Notes: generated by a model not told the origin, from the sequence alone. A stretch of DNA of 64,000 nt from Paraperibacillus esterisolvens (GCF_046237625.1 NZ_CP143545.1:3162001-3226000), one strand, 5' to 3'. Counted from the first letter of the stretch, positions 7,885 through 16,667 are shown. Made by a program: numbers and translations.

Positions 7885-8643
7885 TTACTGGTCACTTCCG
7901 AAGAAATTGCGGAAGGATTGGATAGTTGTGTCTCTGTTAAGCGCTGCGATGGAGGTTGTGAGCGGGATACCCTTAGGGCAGGATTCCACACAGTTCTGTG
8001 ACATCCCGCAGCTAGCGAGTCCGCCGTCTCCCATAATGGCATTCAGGCGCTCCGGGGCATTCATTTCCCCAGTAGGATGCGCATTGAAAAGTCTTACCTG
8101 TGATAATGGAGCAGGACCGATATAATCGGAACTGCTGTTCACATTCGGACACGCTTCCAGGCAGACGCCGCACGTCATACATTTCGAAAGCTCATATGCC
8201 CATTGGCGCTTTCTTTCCGGCATGCGCGGCCCTGGGCCTAGATCGTAAGTTCCATCGATTGGAATCCAGGCTTTTACTTTTTTCAATGAATCAAACATCC
8301 TGCTTCTGTCCACCTGAAGGTCACGGACAACCGGGAATGTCCTCATCGGTTCAAGGCGGATCGGCTGTTCAAGCTGGTCGACAAGCGCCGTACAGGACTG
8401 GCGGGGCTTGCCGTTAATGATCATGGAGCAGGCTCCGCACACTTCCTCGAGACAGTTCATATCCCAGGTGATCGGAGTCGTTTTTTCTCCCTTTACATTA
8501 ACCGGATTCCTCCGGATTTCCATTAAAGCAGAAATGACGTTCATATTCGGGCGATAAGGAAGTTCGAATTCCTCCTGATAAGGGGCTGATTCAGTTTGAT
8601 CCTGGCGGGTGATTATAAAACGGACTGTTTTGTTCTCAGCCAT
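7885..8643 (-). CDS. sdhB: Succinate dehydrogenase iron-sulfur subunit
   Basis: SdhB passes electrons from the flavoprotein to menaquinone in complex II and sits on the cytoplasmic face of the membrane. In the 252-residue protein the cysteines for [2Fe-2S] are at 64, 69, 72 and 84, and those of the second cluster set at 155, 158, 161 and 165. The third set is in CGMSQNCVESCPKG near residue 215-230. It lies 3 bp after sdhA and is followed by a strong terminator, so it is the last gene of sdhCAB. Confidence 0.97.
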   Translation of the reverse strand: MAENKTVRFIITRQDQTESAPYQEEFELPYRPNMNVISALMEIRRNPVNVKGEKTTPITWDMNCLEEVCGACSMIINGKPRQSCTALVDQLEQPIRLEPMRTFPVVRDLQVDRSRMFDSLKKVKAWIPIDGTYDLGPGPRMPERKRQWAYELSKCMTCGVCLEACPNVNSSSDYIGPAPLSQVRLFNAHPTGEMNAPERLNAIMGDGGLASCGMSQNCVESCPKGIPLTTSIAALNRDTTIQSFRNFFGSDQ

Positions 8644-8646
8644 GCC

Positions 8647-10413
8647 TTAACTCTCCTTTTTCTTTGAATAGTCTCTTTTCCTTGGCTTAATGAGCGACAC
8701 ATCGATGTCTTCATAATAAAGTTCAGGAGCAGAGCTGGAATCTGTAAATCTGGCCATGGTCGTTTTCATGAATTCGTCATCATTTCGTTCCGGGAAATCT
8801 GGCTTGAAGTGGGCTCCGCGGCTTTCATTGCGGTTATAGGCACCAAGCGTGATGACCCTTGCAAGCTGAAGCATGTTTTGCAGCTGGCGGGTGAAGGATG
8901 CACCCTGGTTGCTCCATCTTGCTGTATCATTGATATTGATATTTTTATAGCGTTCCAGGAGCTCCTGTATTTTAGCGTCTGTTTCAAGGAGCTTGTCATT
9001 GTAGCGTACTACTGTAACATTGTCAGTCATCCACTCGCCGAGTTCCTTGTGGATCACATACGCATTTTCTGTTCCGTTCATAGACATGATTGAACTCCAT
9101 TTTTCTTCTTCCTGTTTGACATGGCTGTCAAATACAGTTGAAGAAATATCATCAGAGCCCTTTGCAAGTCCTTTCACATACTTCAATGCATTAGGTCCTG
9201 CAACCATGCCGCCATAGATGGCAGACAAAAGGGAGTTTGCACCAAGCCTGTTGGCACCATGCTGTGAGTAATCACATTCACCGGCAGCAAACAGTCCTGG
9301 AATGTTTGTCATTTGATCATAATCGACCCATAGTCCGCCCATTGAGTAGTGGACAGCCGGGAAGATTTTCATAGGCACTTTCCTTGGATCTTCTCCCATG
9401 AATTTCTCATAGATTTCGATAATGCCGCCAAGCTTGATATCAAGCTCTTTTGCATCTTTATGCGAAAGATCAAGGTATACCATGTTTTCGCCATTAACAC
9501 CAAGCTTCTGATTCACGCAGACATCGAAGATTTCACGTGTTGCGATATCACGCGGTACCAGGTTTCCATAGGCAGGATATTTTTCCTCAAGGAAGTACCA
9601 TGGCTTGCCGTCTTTATATGTCCATACCCGTCCGCCTTCACCGCGGGCAGATTCACTCATCAAGCGGAGCTTATCGTCGCCTGGAAGGGCTGTAGGGTGA
9701 ATCTGGATAAATTCTCCATTTGAATAGATTGCTCCCTGCTGGTATACGATGGAAGCAGCTGATCCGGTGTTGATGATGGAGTTAGTGGATTTTCCAAAGA
9801 TAATCCCAGGTCCGCCGGTTGCCATGATGACAGCATCCGCAGAGAATGACCTGATTTCCATCGTCTTAAGATCCTGGCCGGTGATGCCGCGGCAGATGCC
9901 TTCGTCATCGATCACTGCACCAAGGAATTCCCAGCCCTCATATTTTGTGACAAGGCCGGCTACTTCATAGCGGCGCACCTGCTCATCAAGAGCATACAGC
10001 AGCTGCTGTCCGGTCGTCGCGCCGGCAAAGGCTGTACGGTGATGCTGCGTACCGCCGAAGCGGCGGAAGTCAAGCAGTCCTTCCGGAGTACGATTGAACA
10101 TGACACCCATACGGTCGAACATATGGATGATGGATGGAGCAGCTTCACACATCGCCTTTACCGGTGGCTGGTTTGCAAGGAAGTCCCCTCCATAGATGGT
10201 ATCATCGAAGTGGATATAAGGAGAATCGCCTTCCCCCTTTGTATTGACTGCCCCGTTTATGCCGCCCTGGGCACAAACTGAATGGGAACGCTTAACCGGA
10301 ACCACTGAAAAGAGTTCTGCTTTATAGCCTTGTTCAGCAATTTTTATAGTAGCCATCAAGCCGGCGAGACCGCCGCCGACTACAATGATTTTTCCATTAC
10401 TCAAGTCTGTCAC
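8647..10413 (-). CDS. sdhA: Succinate dehydrogenase flavoprotein subunit
   Basis: SdhA oxidises succinate to fumarate with covalently bound FAD. The 588-residue protein has the FAD-binding fold VVGGGLAGLMA at the N-terminus, the flavinylation motif RSHSVCAQGGING (His near 44), the HPTA and SESARGEGG substrate-site motifs, and RLGANSLLSA in the middle region. Length matches B. subtilis SdhA (586). It is preceded by sdhC (66 bp gap) and followed by sdhB with nearly no spacer. Confidence 0.98.
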   Translation of the reverse strand: MTDLSNGKIIVVGGGLAGLMATIKIAEQGYKAELFSVVPVKRSHSVCAQGGINGAVNTKGEGDSPYIHFDDTIYGGDFLANQPPVKAMCEAAPSIIHMFDRMGVMFNRTPEGLLDFRRFGGTQHHRTAFAGATTGQQLLYALDEQVRRYEVAGLVTKYEGWEFLGAVIDDEGICRGITGQDLKTMEIRSFSADAVIMATGGPGIIFGKSTNSIINTGSAASIVYQQGAIYSNGEFIQIHPTALPGDDKLRLMSESARGEGGRVWTYKDGKPWYFLEEKYPAYGNLVPRDIATREIFDVCVNQKLGVNGENMVYLDLSHKDAKELDIKLGGIIEIYEKFMGEDPRKVPMKIFPAVHYSMGGLWVDYDQMTNIPGLFAAGECDYSQHGANRLGANSLLSAIYGGMVAGPNALKYVKGLAKGSDDISSTVFDSHVKQEEEKWSSIMSMNGTENAYVIHKELGEWMTDNVTVVRYNDKLLETDAKIQELLERYKNININDTARWSNQGASFTRQLQNMLQLARVITLGAYNRNESRGAHFKPDFPERNDDEFMKTTMARFTDSSSAPELYYEDIDVSLIKPRKRDYSKKKES

Positions 10414-10479
10414 TCCTTTTCAATTTCAAAGCATGAATGATGCTTTGAATAACCCTGTCCTTATCAATCTTTAACTCTA

Positions 10480-11088
10480 TTAAATGAAAGCAAGAATCGC
10501 ACTGATTCCTACATAAGAAAGGGCCACAAAAATCACCATAGTCACATAGGTTGTGATTCTCTGAGCACGAGGTGAGATGGTTAATCCCCATGTTACAAGG
10601 AATGTCCAAAGTCCATTTGCGAAGTGGAATGTCGTGGAGACAATACCCGCAATATAGAAAGCAACCATAAATGGATTGTCAAGAATATTGGTCATCATCT
10701 CGAAGTTTACTTCGGCACCTCTTGCTGCAGCAATACGAGTTTCCCAGATATGCCAAGTTACGAAGATCAATGTCACGATGCCTGTCAAGCGCTGAAGCAT
10801 GAACATCCAATTGCGGAAATAGCTGTAACGGCCAACATTATTTTTAGCAGTAAATGCTATATAAATTCCATAAATTGCATGGTATGCTAGAGGAAGGAAA
10901 ATAATGAACACTTCCAGGAAAATCCTAAATGGTAGGCCTCCCATAAAATTTGCCGCTTTGTTAAATGATTCAACCCCATTTGTTGCATAGTGGTTTACCA
11001 CTAAGTGCTGAATGATAAAGATACCAAGCGGAATGACCCCTAGTAACGAATGCAGCCTTCGATTGGCAAACTCCCGATTTCCTGCCAT
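10480..11088 (-). CDS. sdhC: Succinate dehydrogenase cytochrome b558 subunit
   Basis: SdhC anchors complex II in the membrane and carries two haem b groups. The 202-residue protein has five predicted membrane helices (about 14-32, 58-78, 93-115, 135-157, 178-200). The His residues in FIIQHLVVNH, AYHAIYG, TWHIWE and TTFHFANG fit the haem ligands known for the B. subtilis protein. It is the first gene of sdhCAB. The 360-bp gap to the divergent yslB holds the promoters of both. Confidence 0.96.
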   Translation of the reverse strand: MAGNREFANRRLHSLLGVIPLGIFIIQHLVVNHYATNGVESFNKAANFMGGLPFRIFLEVFIIFLPLAYHAIYGIYIAFTAKNNVGRYSYFRNWMFMLQRLTGIVTLIFVTWHIWETRIAAARGAEVNFEMMTNILDNPFMVAFYIAGIVSTTFHFANGLWTFLVTWGLTISPRAQRITTYVTMVIFVALSYVGISAILAFI

Positions 11089-11449
11089 AAACTTGTTATA
11101 CCCCCTTGAGATTTGGCTGAACTTTGCGCAAAAAGTATAATATATCCTGATATTCAGGCAGGATATCTGCTACAAAATGACAATAAAATGGATTTTGTAA
11201 CATGCTCTTAACAATGTTCATTTTACTCCTCACACGAAAAGGCGTCAAGAAAACGGATACACAAAATACTTGCCAAATATAAAAATTTTTCATAAAATTT
11301 ATAACTTTTTATCTTCTATTCTATAACTCACCTAACATACTGACCGGTTAGGAACTATTTTGGCATAATGAAATTTGCCAGTTTTGCATTTTAGTTCTTT
11401 GTATGCATGAATTTTTGTTTATAATAGATGTAAGAAAGAGGGGAGAATC
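11089..11449. promoter_or_regulatory. Divergent promoter region between sdhC and yslB
   Basis: This A+T-rich gap of 361 bp separates the divergent sdhC and yslB. On the plus strand TATAAT at 11420-11425 follows a TTTGTA-like box by 16 bp and fits a sigma-A promoter for yslB. For sdhC I see several A+T-rich -10-like sequences but no clear -35, so I do not name one. A long leader is expected for sdhC. No ORF or RNA element is evident. Confidence 0.45.
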
Positions 11450-11953
11450 TTGGGTAAAGAAGCCGTGAATGAAACAACATTAGAAAAAACTTCAGAACTG
11501 AGCCTGAATGAAAAACAAAGAGAAGAAAACGCTGTCGGGCCGGCAGGGCATGATATTCCGGCATTCGGCTACGATTTGATCAGAGAATTCCTGCTGAATG
11601 AACTTCTTGGAAAAGAGGCGTCCCAGCTTCTTTATTGGGGCGGCAAGCAGCTGGCGAGAAAATTCCCGCTGCAGAGCGTTGAAGAAATCATCGAGTTTTT
11701 CCGCAATGCAGGATGGGGGACACTCACCCAGACCAAATTATCTAAAGATGAATCCCTGTTTGAGCTGTCCGGCAGTACTGTTGAAAGGCGGCTGTCCATT
11801 AATGTAAAATGCCACTTCCAATTGGAGGCAGGATTCCTCGCTGAACAGTTTGAAATTCAGCGGAAAGTCTCGACCGAAGCCATAGAAGAACCAAAGAAGC
11901 GAGGCGCGAAAGTGTCTTTCATCGTGAAGTGGGATACTAAGGACGGAATATAG
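11450..11953 (+). CDS. yslB: YslB, DUF2507 family protein
   Basis: This 167-residue protein belongs to the DUF2507 family of bacilli. It begins at TTG with GGGGAG 4 nt before. Recognisable family sequence includes FGYDLIREFLLNELLGKEA and LYWGGKQLARKFP in the first half. It has no signal peptide or membrane segment, and no function is established. The plus-strand position between sdhC and lysC is the same in B. subtilis. Confidence 0.88.
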   Translation: MGKEAVNETTLEKTSELSLNEKQREENAVGPAGHDIPAFGYDLIREFLLNELLGKEASQLLYWGGKQLARKFPLQSVEEIIEFFRNAGWGTLTQTKLSKDESLFELSGSTVERRLSINVKCHFQLEAGFLAEQFEIQRKVSTEAIEEPKKRGAKVSFIVKWDTKDGI

Positions 11954-11990
11954 TGAAATAATGGGACTGTCTTATAAGTCCCAGCCATAA

Positions 11991-12023
11991 AGCCCGTGAA
12001 AAATGGAGATTTTTCACGGGCTT
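11991..12023 (+). terminator. Terminator of yslB
   Basis: AGCCCGTGAAAAA and TTTTTCACGGGCT form a perfect hairpin 38 bp after the yslB stop. The T-rich right arm also allows termination on the minus strand. Confidence 0.85.
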
Positions 12024-12130
12024 TGCTCTGTATGCAGCTTATAAGGATCCTCTTGCGGCTGCTGCCTTCAGTTTTATTTCAAATAGGAATACTCAGGGGA
12101 AAACGAATACTTCCTGTGGTAAACAAGGTA

Positions 12131-12162
12131 AAAAAAAAGGATATCCCACACTTAGGACATCC
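12131..12162 (-). terminator. Terminator of lysC
   Basis: AGGATGTCC and GGGATATCCT form a hairpin followed by eight T on the minus strand, right after the lysC stop. Confidence 0.8.
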
Positions 12163-12170
12163 TCTTTCCT

Positions 12171-12671
12171 TTACTTAGATTCAACGGCCAGCGCCTCTGA
12201 AAGGTTGAAAGCTTTATGGAGCGAGGAGACTGCAGGCAGCATTCTGTCCTGAGCCACAACAGCCGAAACTTTTATTTCTGAAGTACTTACCATCTTGATC
12301 GCAATTTTCTCCTGGGCGAGGACTTCAAACATTTCGGCTGCCACACCCGGATTTGAGACCATGCCGGATCCGACAATGGAAACCTTGGACAAGCCGCGTT
12401 CTGTCTCGATGCGGTCAAAAGCGATTGCTTCTTTGTGGCTGTTCAGCACTTCCAGGACTTCTTTTACATCTTCGGTTTTAACCGAGAAGGATAGTCCGGT
12501 TTCACTACCCTCGGTAACACTTTGGATGATGATATCCACATTGATATGGTTTTTTGCCAGAGCGGTAAAGATGGATGAAATCCCTGTACCGCCTGAAGAC
12601 AGCCCCAGAACAGAAATCCTGGTAATGTTATCCTCAAATGCAATTCCTCTGACGATCAAGTTCTGTTCCAT
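12171..12671 (-). CDS. lysC: Aspartokinase II beta subunit (internal in-frame start)
   Basis: The ATG at 12671 lies in frame in lysC and opens MEQNLIVRGIAF. It is preceded by GAGGAGG with an 8-nt spacer. The product of 166 residues would be the regulatory ACT region only. In B. subtilis the beta subunit is made from an internal start at about the same place, and the holoenzyme is alpha2-beta2. The site is seen in the sequence; its use here is inferred. Confidence 0.6.
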   Translation of the reverse strand: MEQNLIVRGIAFEDNITRISVLGLSSGGTGISSIFTALAKNHINVDIIIQSVTEGSETGLSFSVKTEDVKEVLEVLNSHKEAIAFDRIETERGLSKVSIVGSGMVSNPGVAAEMFEVLAQEKIAIKMVSTSEIKVSAVVAQDRMLPAVSSLHKAFNLSEALAVESK

Positions 12672-13403
12672 TGACGCTTCCTCCTCAATAATTGTTCCTC
12701 GCTCGCGCTCCATGCTTGAACGGACTTCAAGCGGCATATTATAATTTTTGGCAAATTCTACTGCACGCGGGTGAAGCACACCGGCACCGAGATTCGCAAG
12801 CTCCAGCATTTCATCATAAGAAACCGATAACAGCTTCCTTGCGCCTTCCACATAGCGCGGATCCGTTGTATAGACGCCAGTGACATCGGTATAAATATCA
12901 CATTTATCAGCTTTCAGCGCAGCTGCCAGGGCTACTGCAGTCGTGTCCGATCCCCCCCGGCCAAGAGTGGTGATTTCGCCGGCTGCTATTCCCTGAAAGC
13001 CGGCAACGATCACAATTTTACCTTCCTTCAGCGAATTTTCAATCCGGCCTGCCCCGATTTCGGTAATGCGTGCATTGCCGTGAACGGCTTCTGTCTGGAT
13101 TCCCGCCTGCCATCCAGTGTAGGACACAGCCTCATGTCCCCGTTCATTCAGCTCCATGGAAAGAAGGGAAATGGTGACTTGTTCACCTGTAGTCAGGAGC
13201 ATGTCCATCTCTCTTTTATTAGGAAAAGGAGAAATCTCCCTGGCCATTCCGACAAGAGTATCCGTCGTCTTCCCCATTGCCGAGACGACCACCACGACTT
13301 CATTGCCCTTTTTCACCTCTTCGAGCACCCGGTCTGCTGCATTCTTGATCCTTTCTACGCTTCCTACTGATGTGCCGCCAAACTTTTGTACAATTCTCCC
13401 CAA
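12171..13403 (-). CDS. lysC: Aspartokinase II (lysine-sensitive)
   Basis: The enzyme phosphorylates aspartate, the first step to lysine, threonine, methionine and diaminopimelate. The 410-residue protein has the kinase motif VQKFGGTSVGS at the N-terminus, the LLTTGEQVTISLL and GRGGSDTTAVALAAAL motifs, and two ACT domains from about residue 265. A lysine riboswitch precedes the gene, so it is the lysine-controlled isozyme. An internal ATG at 12671 with GAGGAGG 8 nt upstream would give a 166-residue beta subunit made of the ACT domains, as known for B. subtilis aspartokinase II. Confidence 0.96.
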   Translation of the reverse strand: MGRIVQKFGGTSVGSVERIKNAADRVLEEVKKGNEVVVVVSAMGKTTDTLVGMAREISPFPNKREMDMLLTTGEQVTISLLSMELNERGHEAVSYTGWQAGIQTEAVHGNARITEIGAGRIENSLKEGKIVIVAGFQGIAAGEITTLGRGGSDTTAVALAAALKADKCDIYTDVTGVYTTDPRYVEGARKLLSVSYDEMLELANLGAGVLHPRAVEFAKNYNMPLEVRSSMERERGTIIEEEASMEQNLIVRGIAFEDNITRISVLGLSSGGTGISSIFTALAKNHINVDIIIQSVTEGSETGLSFSVKTEDVKEVLEVLNSHKEAIAFDRIETERGLSKVSIVGSGMVSNPGVAAEMFEVLAQEKIAIKMVSTSEIKVSAVVAQDRMLPAVSSLHKAFNLSEALAVESK

Positions 13404-13486
13404 TGCTGATGCCTCCCTCGCTTTATCGAATGTTCTTAAATGGTAACTGCCAACTCATCCATGATTTTTGCTCCAACATCAAAAAA

Positions 13487-13722
13487 GGCAATGAGAATTA
13501 TCTCATTGCCTGTGAATGACGTACTAAAAGCTAATACGTTTACACAGTGAGATAGCTCTCCAAGAACGAATCTTGACAATCCTGCATTTATTCAATGCAG
13601 AACCAGCACGGCAAGCTTTGAGCCTTGCAATGCTTCGGCGATTTCCCCTTTCAGGACTTTTCATGGAAGCTCAACCTTCTCAAAGTCCCTACTAATGAAT
13701 CTCGCACCTCTATCATCACTTT
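13487..13722 (-). promoter_or_regulatory. Lysine riboswitch (L-box) of lysC
   Basis: The leader on the minus strand starts with AGAGGTGCGAG, shows the stems and the GGGGAAATCGCCGAAGC segment of the lysine aptamer, and ends in a terminator hairpin (GGCAATGAGA/TCTCATTGCC, about 13487-13510) with TTTTTT. Bound lysine should favour the terminator and switch lysC off. The transcript continues about 80 nt to the lysC start. Confidence 0.93.
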
Positions 13723-13753
13723 AACATCGTAAAGTAATTGGAATGTATGGTTG

Positions 13754-13782
13754 ATTATAGCACAGCTGTTTCGTACCAACAA
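13754..13782 (-). promoter_or_regulatory. Sigma-A promoter of lysC
   Basis: TTGTTG (-35, 13777-13782) and TATAAT (-10, 13754-13759) are 17 bp apart on the minus strand. The -35 box begins 2 bp after the uvrC stop codon, and the start point would lie about 25 bp before the aptamer. Confidence 0.65.
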
Positions 13783-13784
13783 CT

Positions 13785-15557
13785 CTAGTCTTTCAATTTT
13801 CTAAAAATTTCTTCTGCGGTCGTCTTCGGGATGCCTAATTGGATGAATTCCTCAAGCGCCGCTTCTTTCATCTTCTTTACAGAGCCAAAATGCTTAAGCA
13901 GCAACTTCTTCCGCTTTTCCCCGACGCCCGATATATCATCCAGAAGGGATTGGAACACATTTTTTCCTCGCAGCTGCCTGTGGAAAGTAATCGCGAATCG
14001 GTGGACTTCGTCCTGTATCCGCTGCAGAAGATAAAACTCCTGGCTGTTTTTCTCGAGAGGGACAATTTCAAGCGGGCTTCCAATCATAAGCTGCGAAGTC
14101 CGGTGCTTTTCATCCTTCACAAGACCGGCAAGTGGAACCTCAAGGCCCAGCTCATTCTCGAGCACATCCCTCACTCCCTCGACATGCCCTTTGCCTCCGT
14201 CAATGATAATTAAATCCGGCAGCGGCAGATTTTCTTTCAGCACTCTTGAATACCTGCGCCTGACTACTTCTCTCATGGATTCGTAATCATCCGGCCCTTG
14301 TACGGATTTTATTTTATATTTCCTATATTCCTTCTTTTCTGCCTTTCCATCGATAAAGACTACCAGTGCAGAAACCGGGTTGGTCCCCTGGATATTGGAG
14401 TTATCGAACGCTTCAATCCGGTGCGGTGTATAAATGCCCAGCTGTTTTCCCAGGTTCTCGACCGCCTTGATGGTCCGCTCTTCATCCTTTTCTACCAAAG
14501 CGAATTTTTCTGACAGGGCAATCCTTGCGTTTTTATTGGCAAGCTTTAGCAGATCCTTCTTTGTCCCCCGTTTCGGCTGAAGGATCTTGACCTCAAGCAG
14601 CTCGCCGGCCATTTCAGCATCTATCGATTCGGGAAGCAGGATTTCCTTCGGTTTAAAGTGATTAACCTTCGAATAAAACTGTCCAAGATAGGTCAGGAAT
14701 TCTTCTTCCGGTTCATTGTAGAGCGGAAACATGGATACCTCGCGTTCGATCAGTTTCCCCTGCCTGACAAAAAAGACCTGTACACACATCCAGCCTTTAT
14801 CATAGGCATAACCAAAAATATCACGGTCCGTGAAATCCGTCAGCGTCATCTTCTGCTTTTCCATTGTTGTTTCAATATGTGCAATTTTATCCCTGAGCTC
14901 CTTAGCGCGCTCAAAATCCAGTTCTTCAGCTGCAGCATGCATTTTCTCTGTCAGATCGCTTTTGATTTCCTTAAAGCCGCCGTTTAGGAACTTAGTGATC
15001 TCCTCTGTGATATTCTTATATTCCTGTTCCTTAATATCATTCACGCACGGGGCAAGACACTGGCCAAGGTGGTAGTACAAACAAACCCTATCAGGCAGGG
15101 TGGTGCATTTCCTGAGCGGATATAGACGGTCCAGCAGTTTTTTTGTTTCATTCGCCGCAAACGCATTGGGATAAGGACCGAAATACTTTCCTTTATCCTT
15201 CTTGACATTCCTTGTGGTGATCAGGCGCGGATGACGTTCTGCTGTCAGCTTGATGAAAGGATAGCTTTTATCATCCTTAAGCATGACATTATATTTCGGG
15301 TCGTATTTTTTGATTAAATTCAGTTCAAGAATCAGGGCTTCCATATCGGAGGAAGTCACAATATATTCGAAGTCCTCGATTTCCTGGACCAGCCTCAGGG
15401 TTTTTCCGTCATGTGATCCTGTAAAATAGGACCTGACCCGGTTCTTCAGCACCTTAGCCTTTCCTACATAGATTACCGTGCCCTGCCGGTCCTTCATGAG
15501 ATAACAGCCCGGCTGATCAGGCAGCAGTGCCAGTTTATGCTGTATGGTTTGATTCAT
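13785..15557 (-). CDS. uvrC: Excinuclease ABC subunit C
   Basis: UvrC makes the dual incisions in nucleotide excision repair. The 590-residue protein has a GIY-YIG nuclease domain (LPDQPGCYLMKD, VIYVGKAK) at about 10-90, a UVR motif around 200-235 that contacts UvrB, the RNase H-like C-terminal nuclease and a terminal tandem helix-hairpin-helix. I start at the ATG at 15557 (GGGGTGAACC just before) and not at 15629, because the upstream extension overlaps a terminator-like hairpin. B. subtilis UvrC has 598 residues and the same neighbours. Confidence 0.95.
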   Translation of the reverse strand: MNQTIQHKLALLPDQPGCYLMKDRQGTVIYVGKAKVLKNRVRSYFTGSHDGKTLRLVQEIEDFEYIVTSSDMEALILELNLIKKYDPKYNVMLKDDKSYPFIKLTAERHPRLITTRNVKKDKGKYFGPYPNAFAANETKKLLDRLYPLRKCTTLPDRVCLYYHLGQCLAPCVNDIKEQEYKNITEEITKFLNGGFKEIKSDLTEKMHAAAEELDFERAKELRDKIAHIETTMEKQKMTLTDFTDRDIFGYAYDKGWMCVQVFFVRQGKLIEREVSMFPLYNEPEEEFLTYLGQFYSKVNHFKPKEILLPESIDAEMAGELLEVKILQPKRGTKKDLLKLANKNARIALSEKFALVEKDEERTIKAVENLGKQLGIYTPHRIEAFDNSNIQGTNPVSALVVFIDGKAEKKEYRKYKIKSVQGPDDYESMREVVRRRYSRVLKENLPLPDLIIIDGGKGHVEGVRDVLENELGLEVPLAGLVKDEKHRTSQLMIGSPLEIVPLEKNSQEFYLLQRIQDEVHRFAITFHRQLRGKNVFQSLLDDISGVGEKRKKLLLKHFGSVKKMKEAALEEFIQLGIPKTTAEEIFRKLKD

Positions 15558-15595
15558 TGGTTCACCCCGCTCCCTTTCAATAACTGATTCCATAT

Positions 15596-15618
15596 AAAAA
15601 CCCGCCGCTCCCGGCGGG
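15596..15618 (-). terminator. Terminator-like hairpin in the uvrC leader
   Basis: CCCGCCGGGAGCGGCGGG is a near-perfect GC hairpin directly followed by TTTTT on the minus strand. It lies 40 bp upstream of the uvrC start and downstream of both the trxA terminator and a possible uvrC promoter. It may be a second stop for trxA transcripts or an attenuator for uvrC. Confidence 0.7.
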
Positions 15619-15653
15619 ATTTTCTTCACAAAACAGAATATCCGTTCTTATAT

Positions 15654-15683
15654 AGTATAAAAAAAATCCCTTCTGCTGGTCAA
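15654..15683 (-). promoter_or_regulatory. Possible uvrC promoter
   Basis: TTGACC (-35, 15678-15683) and TATACT (-10, 15654-15659) are separated by 18 bp on the minus strand. Most of the spacer is the right arm and T-run of the trxA terminator. A start near 15647 would place the hairpin at 15596-15618 in the untranslated leader. Confidence 0.5.
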
Positions 15684-15723
15684 CTGGCTAGAACTGCTAA
15701 CCTTGCCATTAAGAAGGGATTTT
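15658..15723 (-). terminator. Terminator of trxA
   Basis: AAAATCCCTTCT and AGAAGGGATTTT are perfect inverted repeats around a 39-nt loop and run into a T-tract on the minus strand, 10 bp past the trxA stop. Confidence 0.8.
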
Positions 15724-15732
15724 CTTTTGGAA

Positions 15733-16047
15733 TTAAGAGTGTTTGTTGATAAGGTCAGCTAAAGCTTCTTTTGGCTGGAACCCAACCACTTTATCAACAG
15801 CTTCTCCGTCTTTGAACAGGATCAGGGTAGGAATGCTCATCACTCCGTATTTTCCTGCTGTTTCTTGGTTTTCGTCTACATCTAATTTAACGACCTTCAC
15901 TTTATCGCCTAATTCAGCATCCAATTCTTCAAGAACTGGAGCAATCATTTTGCAGGGGCCGCACCAAGGTGCCCAGAAATCAGCAAGAACCAGACCTTGG
16001 CCTGTTTCATCTGTAAAGTTTTGATCGGTAGCTTTTACAATTGCCAT
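15733..16047 (-). CDS. trxA: Thioredoxin
   Basis: TrxA is the general cytoplasmic dithiol reductant for ribonucleotide reductase, peroxidases and others. The 104-residue protein has the active site WCGPC (Cys29, Cys32) preceded by DFWAP, the buried Asp near 23, and the cis-proline loop MSIPTLILFKDG. Length and position upstream of uvrC are as in B. subtilis. AGGAGG lies 8 nt before the ATG. Confidence 0.97.
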   Translation of the reverse strand: MAIVKATDQNFTDETGQGLVLADFWAPWCGPCKMIAPVLEELDAELGDKVKVVKLDVDENQETAGKYGVMSIPTLILFKDGEAVDKVVGFQPKEALADLINKHS

Positions 16048-16164
16048 GTGAAATCCTCCTAGAAAATACTAATGATTTACTGAAATCAGTATATCACCTT
16101 TCCGCATATGGGCGTTAATAATATGTCTCAAACCTAATTTACCCTCATGTTTTCATCTTATGCG

Positions 16165-16582
16165 AAGGCTGATGTCTGTTGTCTGTGGCGGTTGAATTAA
16201 AAAGGATTTCCGCCGCAGACACTCTGCCTGCACGGGCCGGGCAGTGAGCCTCCCGGCTTTGCCTGCGGGGTCTCACCTGTCACACATATCCCATAATGAA
16301 AAGCAGGGGAACGGTGCCTGCTCAATTATAATTAGTAATTGCACAATCTTATCACTCTAAATTTAGAAAATATATATATCGGCAGGCAGAAACCCGGCCG
16401 GCATAAGACGATTCAACAGTGGGAAGTGCTTCTTTCCCCATACGGATCAGCTTATGACTCGAGTGGCGAAAATCATGAGCTGGCTCAGGAGTACCGCACC
16501 TGAAGCCCAAATCTGCTTGTTTAAATAAATAAATCTCCCCACTGAACTCATCCATAAACAACCATCTTTTAGAAAAGAGCCT
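16165..16582. repeat. Composite MITE-like intergenic repeat, copy B
   Basis: The gap 16048-16710 between trxA and etfA carries no gene I can support. It holds a second copy of the composite element at 6215-6668. The left part has AAGGCT, GGATTTCCGCCGCAGACAC and a GC-rich palindrome, followed by GAACGGTGCCTGCTCAATT. The middle part has GGCATAAGACGA, TGGGAAGTGCT/TTTCCCCATA and CTTATGACTCGAG. The right end is AACAACCATCTTTTAG then AAAAGAGCCTG. The two copies share module order but little exact identity between motifs, so both are old. Confidence 0.65.
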
Positions 16583-16667
16583 GTGCGAAAGAGCAGACCT
16601 TCGTTTCCCATCCGCAATTCCTGCCTTTATTTTTTCCCGGACATTCTTGGTATGAAACATGTATCAA

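Noticed and set aside
15558..15629. Upstream start for uvrC
   Set aside because: The added 24 codons include the terminator-like hairpin and do not match UvrC; the ATG at 15557 has a ribosome-binding site.
16352..16660. Minus-strand frame of 102 codons between trxA and etfA
   Set aside because: It lies inside repeat copy B and its equivalent in copy A is not open, so it is not a conserved gene.
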